A stretch of DNA of 64,000 bases, taken from contig JAEUIZ010000032.1 of NCBI GenBank assembly GCA_016793805.1, positions 1-64,000 on the forward strand, read 5' to 3'. Position 1 is the first letter of the stretch, and each line of letters opens with the position of its first letter. Positions 8,420 through 15,510 of the stretch are shown piece by piece. Below the pieces are notes generated by a model. That model saw only the letters and a program-made list of their open reading frames with translations. It was not told the DNA's origin and ran no database searches. Source of the stretch: Phycisphaerae bacterium (GTDB taxonomy: Bacteria; Planctomycetota; Phycisphaerae; Phycisphaerales; UBA1924). Both the position numbers and the translations under genes were made by a program.

Positions 8420-10351
8420 TCACGCCCGTTGCAGCCGCGCGCTGAGCACGTATTCCACCGTGGACACCACCAGCGCCCCGATCAGCAGCCACGGGAGGAG
8501 TTCCATCGGCTCGCCCGTGTCCGACGATCGCCGAGGGGACTCGCCGCGCGCCGCCGCGATCGGTCGCGCCTTGCCGCCCGCCCACGCAAGGAGCGTCTCG
8601 GCCCGGTCCTCGAGGTTCGCCGCCAGCACGATCCCCCTCGGCCCGCGATAGACGCCCGCTCGCTCCACCGGCGCCAGCGCCAGCCTCGCCGTTCCCTGTT
8701 CTCCGGGCACCCGCGGGACCGCCGACAGGTCAAGCCGCTCCGGGCCCTCGAGCACCAGGCTCCTCGGGGCATCGCTGGGCACGACCAACTCGCCGGCCTC
8801 GCCCGTGCGCACGCTCATGCCCGCGTCGCGCCGCGCCCGCAGCGTCAGGAAGTCCACCGCCGACGCGACGAACACCGGGAACCCCGCCGTCAGCGGCCAG
8901 TTCGACTGCGCCAACTCAAAGGCCACCACCACCCGCCGCGCATGGTCCTCGCTCAGCCCGATCAGCGGACCGGCCGCGCCCGAGGCCAGCACCTCCCGCG
9001 GCGCGTCGGCCCACGCCAGCGCCCGCGCCACGTACACCCCGTCCAGCGACACCCCGCGCAGCACCGGATGCTCCCGCCGCCACGAGAGCACACGCCCGCC
9101 CGTGCCCGCGCCACCCTCGGTGAGCATCAATCCCGGCACGCCCGCACCGAAACTCAGCGACGCGCACGCCGGCAACGCCCGCGGCGACACCCGGTCGTAG
9201 ATCACCAGGTCCGCTTCCCCCACGCCCGTCCCGCTCGACACCACCCGCACCGGCAGCGCCAACGCCTCGAGCACGTCCATGACCATCCAGGGCGACGGCT
9301 CGCCCTCGGGCACGACCACCACGATCCGCGGCTTGCTCGCCGATTCCAACACCACCGACGCCTCGTTGTCGCACGCCAGCGCGTCCGCTCGATCCACGCG
9401 GGCGGTCAGCACGCCGCCCTCGCGCGTTGCCACCGAGAACTCCACAGACCCGACTCCAGCCACGCCCCCGTCGGCGCTCTGGCTGCGCCCCTCGGCATCC
9501 GCCGTCGCGGGCAGCAACTCAACGACGCGCGAGTCCACGGGCTTGCCGTCGAGCGTCACGCGGACGGTCGCGAGCGTCGCCGAGGTGGACGCGACCCGCA
9601 CCAGCACGCGGACGGTGCCCGGATCGCCGGGGTCGCGTCGTGCCGCCAGCGCGACGATCCCCACGTTCTCCGCCGGACGCTCCGCGACCGCGATCGTGCG
9701 CACGCCCGCGCCCCCCATCCTCCCGGGCACCTCCGGGGGCGCGGCGTCCGTAATCAGGACGATGCTCGCGCTGACGCGATCGGCCTCGTCCTCGCCCGTC
9801 GCCAGCGCCTCGGCGGCCAGCGTCATCGCCGCGCCCAGCCCCGCCGCTCCGGGCTGATCGGTCGGACGGAGCCGATCGAGGGCGTCCAGGGCGCGCGCGC
9901 GGTCGGGCGTGGGGTCGCACTCGACCCGCGCCGCCGCCGCGAATGAGACCACGCCCACGCGCGCGCCCGCCGGCAGCGCGCGCACGATCGCACGCGCGCG
10001 CTCGACGGCGCGCTCAAACCGCGTGAGGCTTTCGTCCACCGCCGACATCGACGCCGAGCGGTCCACGACCACGATCGTCCGCTCCGCCGGGGGCTGGCCC
10101 GCATACACCACCGGGCGTCCGAGCGCCAGCAGCAGCAGCGCCAGCGCCAGGAGTTGCAGGGCCAGCAGCCACGACGCTCGGATCATGCGGAACGGGACGT
10201 TTACCTGCGTATCCCGGTGCGCACGCTCCCACAACAGGATCGAACTCACCCGCACCGGCTTGCGGCGGAGTTTGAGGAAGTAGAGGAGCAGCAGGGCGGG
10301 CACGGCGATCGCCGCGCCGACGATCGCGGGGATCGGCGTCAGCAGCGTCAC
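8420..10351 (-). CDS. BatA-like membrane protein with von Willebrand A domain
   Basis: 643 residues from a GTG start that overlaps the rlmE stop by four bases. The N-terminus is the BatA/aerotolerance-type membrane domain (two hydrophobic segments around PALLLLYFLKLRRK and LLALQLLALALLLLALG, with SSILLWE between). A VWA domain follows with the MIDAS DRSAS in VVDRSASMS, a downstream LITDAAPPE strand, and a large beta-rich region. A last transmembrane helix (LLPWLLIGALVV) precedes a short tail. VWA membrane proteins of this kind usually work with MoxR ATPases; a moxR lies about 20 kb away, at 29467-30540, not in the same operon. Confidence 0.85.
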   Translation of the reverse strand: MTLLTPIPAIVGAAIAVPALLLLYFLKLRRKPVRVSSILLWERAHRDTQVNVPFRMIRASWLLALQLLALALLLLALGRPVVYAGQPPAERTIVVVDRSASMSAVDESLTRFERAVERARAIVRALPAGARVGVVSFAAAARVECDPTPDRARALDALDRLRPTDQPGAAGLGAAMTLAAEALATGEDEADRVSASIVLITDAAPPEVPGRMGGAGVRTIAVAERPAENVGIVALAARRDPGDPGTVRVLVRVASTSATLATVRVTLDGKPVDSRVVELLPATADAEGRSQSADGGVAGVGSVEFSVATREGGVLTARVDRADALACDNEASVVLESASKPRIVVVVPEGEPSPWMVMDVLEALALPVRVVSSGTGVGEADLVIYDRVSPRALPACASLSFGAGVPGLMLTEGGAGTGGRVLSWRREHPVLRGVSLDGVYVARALAWADAPREVLASGAAGPLIGLSEDHARRVVVAFELAQSNWPLTAGFPVFVASAVDFLTLRARRDAGMSVRTGEAGELVVPSDAPRSLVLEGPERLDLSAVPRVPGEQGTARLALAPVERAGVYRGPRGIVLAANLEDRAETLLAWAGGKARPIAAARGESPRRSSDTGEPMELLPWLLIGALVVSTVEYVLSARLQRA

Positions 10352-11001
10352 GGGTTGCGGCTCCGCGTGGTGCCAGCGTCCGGCGGTGCCGGGGGGTTGG
10401 GCGCAGGCGCCGCCCGGCCTCGGTACCCGTGCGCGACCACGTACATCTCGCGCGAGATGTCGCGGCTCGCCTTGGGCTTGAAGCCCTTGGCCGTCTGGAA
10501 CATCGACGCGGTCTCGCGCAGCAGCGCGGGGTACTCCTCGCCCTCAAACACCTTGATGCAGAAGGCGCCCCCGGGCCGCAGCAGGTCCGGCAGCAGTTCG
10601 ATCGCTCGCCGGCACAGGCGCACCGACAGGAAGTCGTCCCCGTGGCCCGTGGTGTCGGGGGCCATGTCCGAGAGCACGGCATCGAACAGCCCTCCCGCCG
10701 GCTGGGTCAGCACGCTCGCGGGGGTCTGGTAGATGTCGCCCCGCAGGATGTGGCTGTTCGGGCCGGCGACTTGCGTGGCGTCCTTCAGGTCGATCCCGAC
10801 GACCACGCCCCGGGGTCCGACGATCTCGAGCGCGACCTGCACCCACGCGCCGGGGGCACACCCGAGGTCCAGCACGCGATCGCCCGAGCCGAACAGGCGC
10901 TTGCGCTCGTTGATCTCAAGGAGTTTGTACGCCGAGCGGGCGAGATACCCCTCGGCCTTTGCTCGCTTGAAGTACTGATCGTGGAGTTGCCGACGCGCCA
11001 T
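10348..11001 (-). CDS. rlmE: 23S rRNA 2'-O-ribose methyltransferase RlmE (FtsJ)
   Basis: 217 residues, near the usual 205-215. It shows the RrmJ fold and the K-D-K-E catalytic tetrad: Lys in SAYKLLE, Asp in SDMAPD, Lys in CIKVFEGEE and Glu in SREMYVVA. The SAM loop LDLGCAPGAW is intact. The enzyme methylates U2552 (E. coli numbering) of 23S rRNA in the assembled 50S subunit. The C-terminus has a short Pro/Ala-rich extension. Its TGA overlaps the GTG start of the VWA gene, so the two form an operon. A terminator separates them from mdh upstream. Confidence 0.95.
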   Translation of the reverse strand: MARRQLHDQYFKRAKAEGYLARSAYKLLEINERKRLFGSGDRVLDLGCAPGAWVQVALEIVGPRGVVVGIDLKDATQVAGPNSHILRGDIYQTPASVLTQPAGGLFDAVLSDMAPDTTGHGDDFLSVRLCRRAIELLPDLLRPGGAFCIKVFEGEEYPALLRETASMFQTAKGFKPKASRDISREMYVVAHGYRGRAAPAPNPPAPPDAGTTRSRNP

Positions 11002-11044
11002 CGGCGGAGGGTAGTCGTTGCGAATCGCGACGCCCGCGCAACAA

Positions 11045-11072
11045 AGACCCCGGGAGTACGGTCCCGGGGTCT
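11045..11072 (-). terminator. Rho-independent terminator of mdh
   Basis: An 11-bp perfect stem (AGACCCCGGGA at 11045-11055 with TCCCGGGGTCT at 11062-11072) has a 6-base loop. Read on the minus strand it is followed by TTTGTTG. It lies about 60 bases past the mdh stop, just before the rlmE start. Confidence 0.85.
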
Positions 11073-11129
11073 GGGTGAACGGCTCAGCATGTCGCGGCGG
11101 CGACGGGGGGTGCGGAGGGCAGGGGGGGG

Positions 11130-12098
11130 TTAGCCCAGGTCGGGGAAGAGTTTGCGGACCGCGCCCACGAGGTCCTTGACGTGGCTGACGGACTCGGCCA
11201 TCAGTTTCTGCTCGGCGTCGTTGAGTTTGAACGTGACGATCTTCTCCACGCCCTTGGCGCCCAGGAGCGCGGGGACGCCGACGAAGTACCCCTTGCCTTT
11301 CTGGCCCGGGGCGACGCCGAACTCGTCCTCGCAGTAGGCGGCCGAGGGGATGATGCGCTTCTTGTCCTTGACGATCGCCTCGACCATCTGGATCGAGCCG
11401 CTCGCGGGGGCGTAGTAGGCGCTGGTGCCCATGAGTTTGACGATCTCACCCCCGCCGACCTTGGCCCGCTCGACGCAGGCCTTGATCTTGTCCTCGGGCA
11501 TGAGGTCGGTGAGCGGGATCCCGTGGACGCTGGTCAGGCGCGGAAGCGGGACCATGTCGTCGCCATGGCCACCCAGGAGCAGGGCGGAGATGTCCTCGAC
11601 CGAGACCCCCAGTTCCATCGCGATGAACTGGCGGAAGCGGGCGACATCCAGGGCGCCGGCCTGCCCCATGATGCGGCTGGTCGGGAAGCCCGTGACCTTC
11701 CACGATGTGTAGACCATCGCGTCCAGCGGGTTGGCCACCATGATGACGATGGACTCGGGGGCGAACTCGCGGATCTTCTCGCTCACGCTGCGGACGATCG
11801 GGACGTTGACGTTGAGGAGGTCGTCGCGGCTCATGCCGGGCTTGCGCGGCAGGCCCGCGGTGACGACGATCACGTCCGAGCCGGCGATGTCCTTGTAGTC
11901 GGCCGTCCCGATGATCCGGGAGTCGAAACGCTCGATCGGGCCGCAGCAAGCCAGGTCAAGAGCCTTGCCCTGGGCGACGCCCAGCCGATCGGGGATGTCG
12001 AGGAGGACGATGTCGCCCAGTTCCTTGGCGGCGGCCCAGTGGGCACAGGTCGCGCCGACGTTGCCGGCACCAATGATCGAGATCTTGTGGCGACGCAT
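11130..12098 (-). CDS. mdh: Malate dehydrogenase (LDH-like type)
   Basis: 322 residues. I chose ATG 12098, which has GGAG six bases upstream; a second ATG at 12108-12110 lacks a ribosome site. The Rossmann motif GAGNVG is at residues 10-15, with an acidic residue at the end of the second strand (LLDIPD) that favours NAD. Arg residues of the substrate loop lie in LPRKPGMSRDD and the catalytic His in GGHGDDMVPL. It interconverts malate and oxaloacetate in the TCA cycle. Fumarase is encoded at 33866-35524, not linked. The gene is a single unit with its own terminator. Confidence 0.96.
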   Translation of the reverse strand: MRRHKISIIGAGNVGATCAHWAAAKELGDIVLLDIPDRLGVAQGKALDLACCGPIERFDSRIIGTADYKDIAGSDVIVVTAGLPRKPGMSRDDLLNVNVPIVRSVSEKIREFAPESIVIMVANPLDAMVYTSWKVTGFPTSRIMGQAGALDVARFRQFIAMELGVSVEDISALLLGGHGDDMVPLPRLTSVHGIPLTDLMPEDKIKACVERAKVGGGEIVKLMGTSAYYAPASGSIQMVEAIVKDKKRIIPSAAYCEDEFGVAPGQKGKGYFVGVPALLGAKGVEKIVTFKLNDAEQKLMAESVSHVKDLVGAVRKLFPDLG

Positions 12099-12250
12099 GA
12101 TGGACTCCATGGGCGGCAGAATCGCCGGGGCTTTATTCGGCTTCTGAAAGGTGTCCGGTGGCTCCGAAGTTGAGCCACCGGGGCGAAAGGATAGGTCCAG
12201 GTCGGGCGGGAGTGGAGGGCATCGAGGCCGAAGTGGCGCGATTGTTGGTT

Positions 12251-12313
12251 ATAGGTCTATGAGGACTACAAAAACGCCTCGATGCCGCAATTGACGCTAT
12301 ATTATAGGACTAT
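12251..12313. promoter_or_regulatory. Two matching palindromes, 53 bp apart, in the 411-bp mdh/CTERM gap
   Basis: The gap 12099-12509 between mdh and the first CTERM gene is AT-rich in its middle. It holds ATAGGTCTAT (12251-12260) and ATAGGACTAT (12304-12313), the same palindrome with one central difference. Their centres are 53 bp apart, close to five helical turns, which suits a dimeric regulator bound on one DNA face. The second overlaps the TATAAT of the promoter below. A half site, ATAGGTC, lies upstream of the second CTERM copy at 13431. No function is proven. Confidence 0.45.
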
Positions 12314-12316
12314 AAT
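12291..12316 (+). promoter_or_regulatory. Putative promoter of the first tandem CTERM gene
   Basis: TTGACG (12291-12296) and a perfect TATAAT (12311-12316) are separated by only 14 bases, shorter than the usual 17, so the -35 may not be used without an activator. The -10 sits inside a 16-base palindromic stretch, ATTATAG-GA-CTATAAT. The leader to the start codon would be about 185 bases. Confidence 0.4.
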
Positions 12317-12470
12317 GCGTAGTCGCGGAGGTGTGGTAGTGGCGAAGGTTCGAGAATCATGGGCTGGAGTGAAAAGTATTTTCACTGGAAGGTGGTCTTT
12401 CTCCGGTCTTGTGGCACCTTTGTGCGTGTGCCCGAGCGAGCCGTTCGTTCGGGGACGCCAAGCGTGTCCA

Positions 12471-12485
12471 GGGAAAACGGTTCCC
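12471..12485 (+). promoter_or_regulatory. Leader dyad conserved between the tandem CTERM genes (copy 1)
   Basis: GGGAAAACGGTTCCC lies 25 bases before the start at 12510, within a longer block (GTGTC, AGGGAAA, CGGTTCCC, TGAGGAGAAAGCGTAATG) that is shared with the second copy. Inverted GGGAA/TTCCC arms could form a small hairpin just upstream of the GAGGAGA ribosome site. Confidence 0.5.
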
Positions 12486-12509
12486 CAAGTAGTTTGAGGA
12501 GAAAGCGTA

Positions 12510-13256
12510 ATGAAGACTCGTGCGATTCTCGGTCTGGTGGCGGCGGCTGGTCTGGCCAGCGCGGCGAATGCTCAGGAGTCGGTGACGTACGTCATCACCT
12601 TCAGCGAGTGCCTCGCGAACACGGCCGGCACCCCCGGCAACGGTAACGGCGTGATCGATCCGGGTGAGGGCGTTCGGGTCGCGATTCGCGCGACGATCAC
12701 CCCCGGCATCGGCAGCACCGCGACCTACACCCCGCCCCCGCCCCCCGGCACCGGCACCATCGCGGGCCTCGGGTCGATCTTCGTCGACCTGATCGGTACC
12801 AACCTGAACGGCGGCACCTGGAGCAACTTCACGCGTAACGCCGCGGCGAACCCGGGCGGAATCGCGGGTGGTGGCAACTGGGCCCTCGGCGGCCAGGGCA
12901 CCCCTGAGGCCAACGGGAACGTTTCGGCTGCTCAGGCCGGTCAGTTCGTGCTCCCGGGCAGCACGGCCCAGAGCCAGAACCCCGTCGGCAACGTCTGGCG
13001 CGCCACCTGGAACCCGGGCGACTACACCGGGCGCACCGCGTCGATCGCGGTGGTCGCGGCTGCCGCGGCTGGCAGCAACCACAGCTCGATCCTGATCCAG
13101 TACGGCCTCGACGGCAACGGTGATCCGCAGTACGTCGGCAAGTTCGTCTCCGGCGTCTTCGGGAACACGGGCAACATCCAGATCGCTCCGGCGCCCTCGA
13201 GCCTCGCGCTCCTCGGCCTCGGCGGGCTGGTCGCTGGCCGTCGTCGTCGCCGCTAA
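12510..13256 (+). CDS. Secreted CTERM protein, tandem copy 1
   Basis: 248 residues after a strong GAGGAGAAAGC ribosome site. The signal peptide ends NA-Q near residue 22. A calcium-loop-like GNGNGVIDPGEG is followed by a TPPPPPG stretch and Gly/Asn-rich beta segments. The C-terminus is a CTERM-type signal: APAPSS, a hydrophobic helix (LALLGLGGLVAG) and RRRRR. It is about 80% identical by eye to the product of 13606-14352. No enzymatic motif is seen. It is probably an abundant surface or matrix protein, inferred from the strong translation signal and terminator. Confidence 0.88.
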   Translation: MKTRAILGLVAAAGLASAANAQESVTYVITFSECLANTAGTPGNGNGVIDPGEGVRVAIRATITPGIGSTATYTPPPPPGTGTIAGLGSIFVDLIGTNLNGGTWSNFTRNAAANPGGIAGGGNWALGGQGTPEANGNVSAAQAGQFVLPGSTAQSQNPVGNVWRATWNPGDYTGRTASIAVVAAAAAGSNHSSILIQYGLDGNGDPQYVGKFVSGVFGNTGNIQIAPAPSSLALLGLGGLVAGRRRRR

Positions 13257-13290
13257 TCCTCACTCCCTGAGGAACTCGGTTTAACCTGCG

Positions 13291-13327
13291 ATCCCCGCCC
13301 GCACAACGGGCGGGGATTGTCTTTTTT
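13291..13327 (+). terminator. Rho-independent terminator after CTERM copy 1
   Basis: An 11-bp perfect stem (ATCCCCGCCCG at 13291-13301 with CGGGCGGGGAT at 13307-13317) has a 5-base loop and is followed by TGTCTTTTTT. It separates the two tandem genes, so each has its own transcription unit. Confidence 0.92.
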
Positions 13328-13487
13328 GGCGCGAGCCGCGGCGTACGGGCTGCCCGCTGCCGACAGTGCGTCCGCAGCCACGGCAATTCACCCTAAACCG
13401 CGCCTTTGTTCGGTATATATATGGTTTACGATAGGTCAAACAGACAAAAAAAAGCGCGCCGGGACTGGTTTTTTTGAAAACTGCCCC

Positions 13488-13515
13488 TTGCAGACATTGG
13501 GGATCGTGGTATGCT
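13488..13515 (+). promoter_or_regulatory. Putative promoter of CTERM copy 2
   Basis: TTGCAG (13488-13493) and TATGCT (13510-13515) are 16 bases apart, giving a leader of about 80 bases. The 349-bp gap 13257-13605 also holds the terminator above, an AT-rich stretch with GGTATATATATGG around 13421-13433, the half site ATAGGTC and A and T runs near 13446-13476. I see no gene in it. Confidence 0.4.
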
Positions 13516-13568
13516 CTGCCTCGGCTCAGGGTGAGGCGTTTCGCTTTGGGCCGATGGATGCGTGTCAA

Positions 13569-13583
13569 GGGAAACCGGTTCCC
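13569..13583 (+). promoter_or_regulatory. Leader dyad conserved between the tandem CTERM genes (copy 2)
   Basis: GGGAAACCGGTTCCC, an almost perfect dyad, sits 23 bases before the start at 13606. It matches the element at 12471-12485 in sequence and position, while the rest of the two upstream regions differs. Confidence 0.5.
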
Positions 13584-13605
13584 GTTTCTGTGAGGAGAAA
13601 GCGTA

Positions 13606-14352
13606 ATGAAGACTCGTGCAGTTCTCGGTTTGGTGGCGGCGGCTGGTCTCGCGACCGCGGCCAATGCTCAGGAGAGCGTGACCTATGTGATCACGTTCAG
13701 CGAGTGCCTTGCGAATACGGCCGGCACCCCCGGCAACGGCAACGGCTTCATCGATCCGGGTGAGGGCGTGCGGATCTCGATCCGTGCGACCATCAGCCCC
13801 GGCATCGGCGCCACGTCGACCTACACCCCGCCCCCGCCCCCCGGCTCGGGCACCATCGCGGGTCTCGGCTCGATGTTCGTTGACCTGATCGGCACGAACC
13901 TCAACGGCGGCACCTGGAGCAACATCACCCGCAATGCCGCCGCGAATCCGGGCGGCATCGCTGGTGGCGGCAACTGGGCGCTCGGCGGCCAGGGCACGGG
14001 CCAGGCGAACGGTGACATCACTGCCGTTCAGGCCGGTCAGTTCGTTCTCCCGGGCAGCACGGCGAACAGCCTGAACCCGATCGGGAACATCTGGCGCGGC
14101 ACGTGGAACCCGAGCGACTACACGTCGCGCAACGCGTCGATCTCGCTCGTTGGCGCGGCTGCCTCCGGCGGCCAGCACTCGTCGATCCTGATCGAGTACG
14201 GCCTTGACGGCAACGGCGACCCGCAGTACGTCGCCAAGTTCGTCAGCGGCGTCTTCGGCAGCACCCAGCCGTTCGCGATCCAGCCCGCTCCGTCGAGCCT
14301 CGCGCTCCTCGGCCTCGGTGGTCTGATCGCCGGTCGGCGTCGTCGTCGCTAA
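13606..14352 (+). CDS. Secreted CTERM protein, tandem copy 2
   Basis: 248 residues, the same length as copy 1 and collinear with it without gaps. It shares the signal peptide, the GNGNGFIDPGEG loop, the TPPPPPG stretch and the tail PAPSS, LALLGLGGLIAG, RRRRR. Most differences lie in one central window (GQGTGQANGDITAVQ against GQGTPEANGNVSAAQ) and around NVWRATWNPGDY versus NIWRGTWNPSDY. The pattern fits a recent tandem duplication under selection for the fold. It has its own promoter and terminator. Function unknown. Confidence 0.88.
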   Translation: MKTRAVLGLVAAAGLATAANAQESVTYVITFSECLANTAGTPGNGNGFIDPGEGVRISIRATISPGIGATSTYTPPPPPGSGTIAGLGSMFVDLIGTNLNGGTWSNITRNAAANPGGIAGGGNWALGGQGTGQANGDITAVQAGQFVLPGSTANSLNPIGNIWRGTWNPSDYTSRNASISLVGAAASGGQHSSILIEYGLDGNGDPQYVAKFVSGVFGSTQPFAIQPAPSSLALLGLGGLIAGRRRRR

Positions 14353-14380
14353 TCGCTGAACCCTTCAGCGACTGAACCTC

Positions 14381-14419
14381 AACCCACCGCTCGGGGAACC
14401 GGGCGGTGGGTTTGTTTTT
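14381..14419 (+). terminator. Rho-independent terminator after CTERM copy 2
   Basis: A 10-bp stem (AACCCACCGC at 14381-14390 with GCGGTGGGTT at 14403-14412) is followed by TGTTTTTG. A smaller hairpin, CGCTGAA/TTCAGCG, sits at 14354-14370 directly after the stop. Confidence 0.9.
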
Positions 14420-14550
14420 GGACTGATGAAGCCCGTGGCCGTCGCAGCGCCACGCGGAGGAGAGTCCAGAGTTGTGGGGACCCGGTTGCGTTGCATCCCG
14501 GGACTCGGAGCGGCGGGTCCGACGCTGGGGTTGGAGTTCACAACGGCGCG

Positions 14551-15072
14551 TCAGGCGTACTGGAGCACGGCGTGGACCGTGCCGACACTGGGCAGTTTCT
14601 CGCGTCCGCGGAGCGACTTGAGTTCGATGAGCACGCTGATTCCCGCGAGCGCCGCCTCGGCCTGCGCGAGCAACTGGACGCACGCGGCGAGCGTGCCGCC
14701 GGTGGCAAGGAGGTCATCGACCAGGAGGACGCGCTGCCCGGGCCGGATGGCGTCGCGATGGATCTCGAGGTGGTCGCGGCCGTATTCGAGCGCGTAGTCC
14801 ACGGCATGGACGGGGAGCGGCAGTTTGCCGGGCTTTCGGACGGGAACGAAGCCGCAGGAGAGTGCCTGGGCGATGGCGGTGCCGAAGATGAACCCACGGG
14901 ACTCGGCACCGACGACGAGTTCGATCCCGACGCCGCGGAAAGGGTTGGCCATGAGTTCGACGGCGAGGGCGAGGCCTCGCGGGTCGGCGAGGAGGGGCGT
15001 GAAGTCCTTGAAGACGATGCCGGGCTTGGGGAAGTCCTTGACGTCGCGGATGAGTGGGAGGAGCAACTGCAT
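14551..15072 (-). CDS. apt: Adenine phosphoribosyltransferase
   Basis: 173 residues, the normal length. Type I PRTase signatures are clear: FPKPGIVFKDFTPLL at the start, VVGAESRGFIFG, KPGKLPLP in the flexible loop, and the PRPP-binding VLLVDDLLATGGT. It converts adenine and PRPP to AMP in purine salvage. It is divergent from groES, with 99 bases between the two starts and no recognisable operator. Confidence 0.96.
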   Translation of the reverse strand: MQLLLPLIRDVKDFPKPGIVFKDFTPLLADPRGLALAVELMANPFRGVGIELVVGAESRGFIFGTAIAQALSCGFVPVRKPGKLPLPVHAVDYALEYGRDHLEIHRDAIRPGQRVLLVDDLLATGGTLAACVQLLAQAEAALAGISVLIELKSLRGREKLPSVGTVHAVLQYA

Positions 15073-15171
15073 GGTGGATCCTGGGGACAGCGAGAGTGGG
15101 AGCTGGCGGGGTGCTCGCGCGGGAGGGCGCGGGCGATACGGACGGGCGTGGCTGGCTCTAGAATACTCGCA

Positions 15172-15510
15172 ATGACGAACCCCACGCCGTCGCGGAAGTC
15201 AGGCTCGGGGCTGGAGACCGTGGAGCCGATCGGGAAGCGAGTGCTCATCCGGAAGGATGAGGACAAGAAGCGGACCAAGAGCGGGATCCACCTGCCGGAC
15301 AAGATCGAGATCCCGACGCTGACGGGGCGGGTGGTGGCGGTGTCGGCGCAGGTCGAGCGCGACGAGAACTACCCGATCGAGCGATACGACCGGGTGCTGT
15401 TCAATCCAAAGCAAGCGATCCCGGTGGACTTTGAGGGGGACAACCGGCTGTACGTGGTGCCGGTGGAGGACGTGGTGGCGGTGTTCCGCCGCGACGGCGA
15501 GGGGGCGTAG
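15172..15510 (+). CDS. groS: GroES-family co-chaperonin
   Basis: 112 residues from ATG 15172. After about 18 extra residues the GroES fold begins (IGKRVLIRKDE), with the mobile GroEL-binding loop KKRTKSGIHLPD, LTGRVVAVSAQ, a lid region and the final YVVPVEDVVAVF. It caps the GroEL ring. No groEL adjoins it. Its TAG shares one base with the GTG of aroA, so chaperonin and shikimate genes are translationally coupled. It may be a secondary GroES; copy number cannot be judged here. Confidence 0.88.
   Translation: MTNPTPSRKSGSGLETVEPIGKRVLIRKDEDKKRTKSGIHLPDKIEIPTLTGRVVAVSAQVERDENYPIERYDRVLFNPKQAIPVDFEGDNRLYVVPVEDVVAVFRRDGEGA

Noticed and set aside
15073..15171. CIRCE element expected before groES
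   Set aside because: No TTAGCACTC-N9-GAGTGCTAA or close variant is present in the apt/groES gap.
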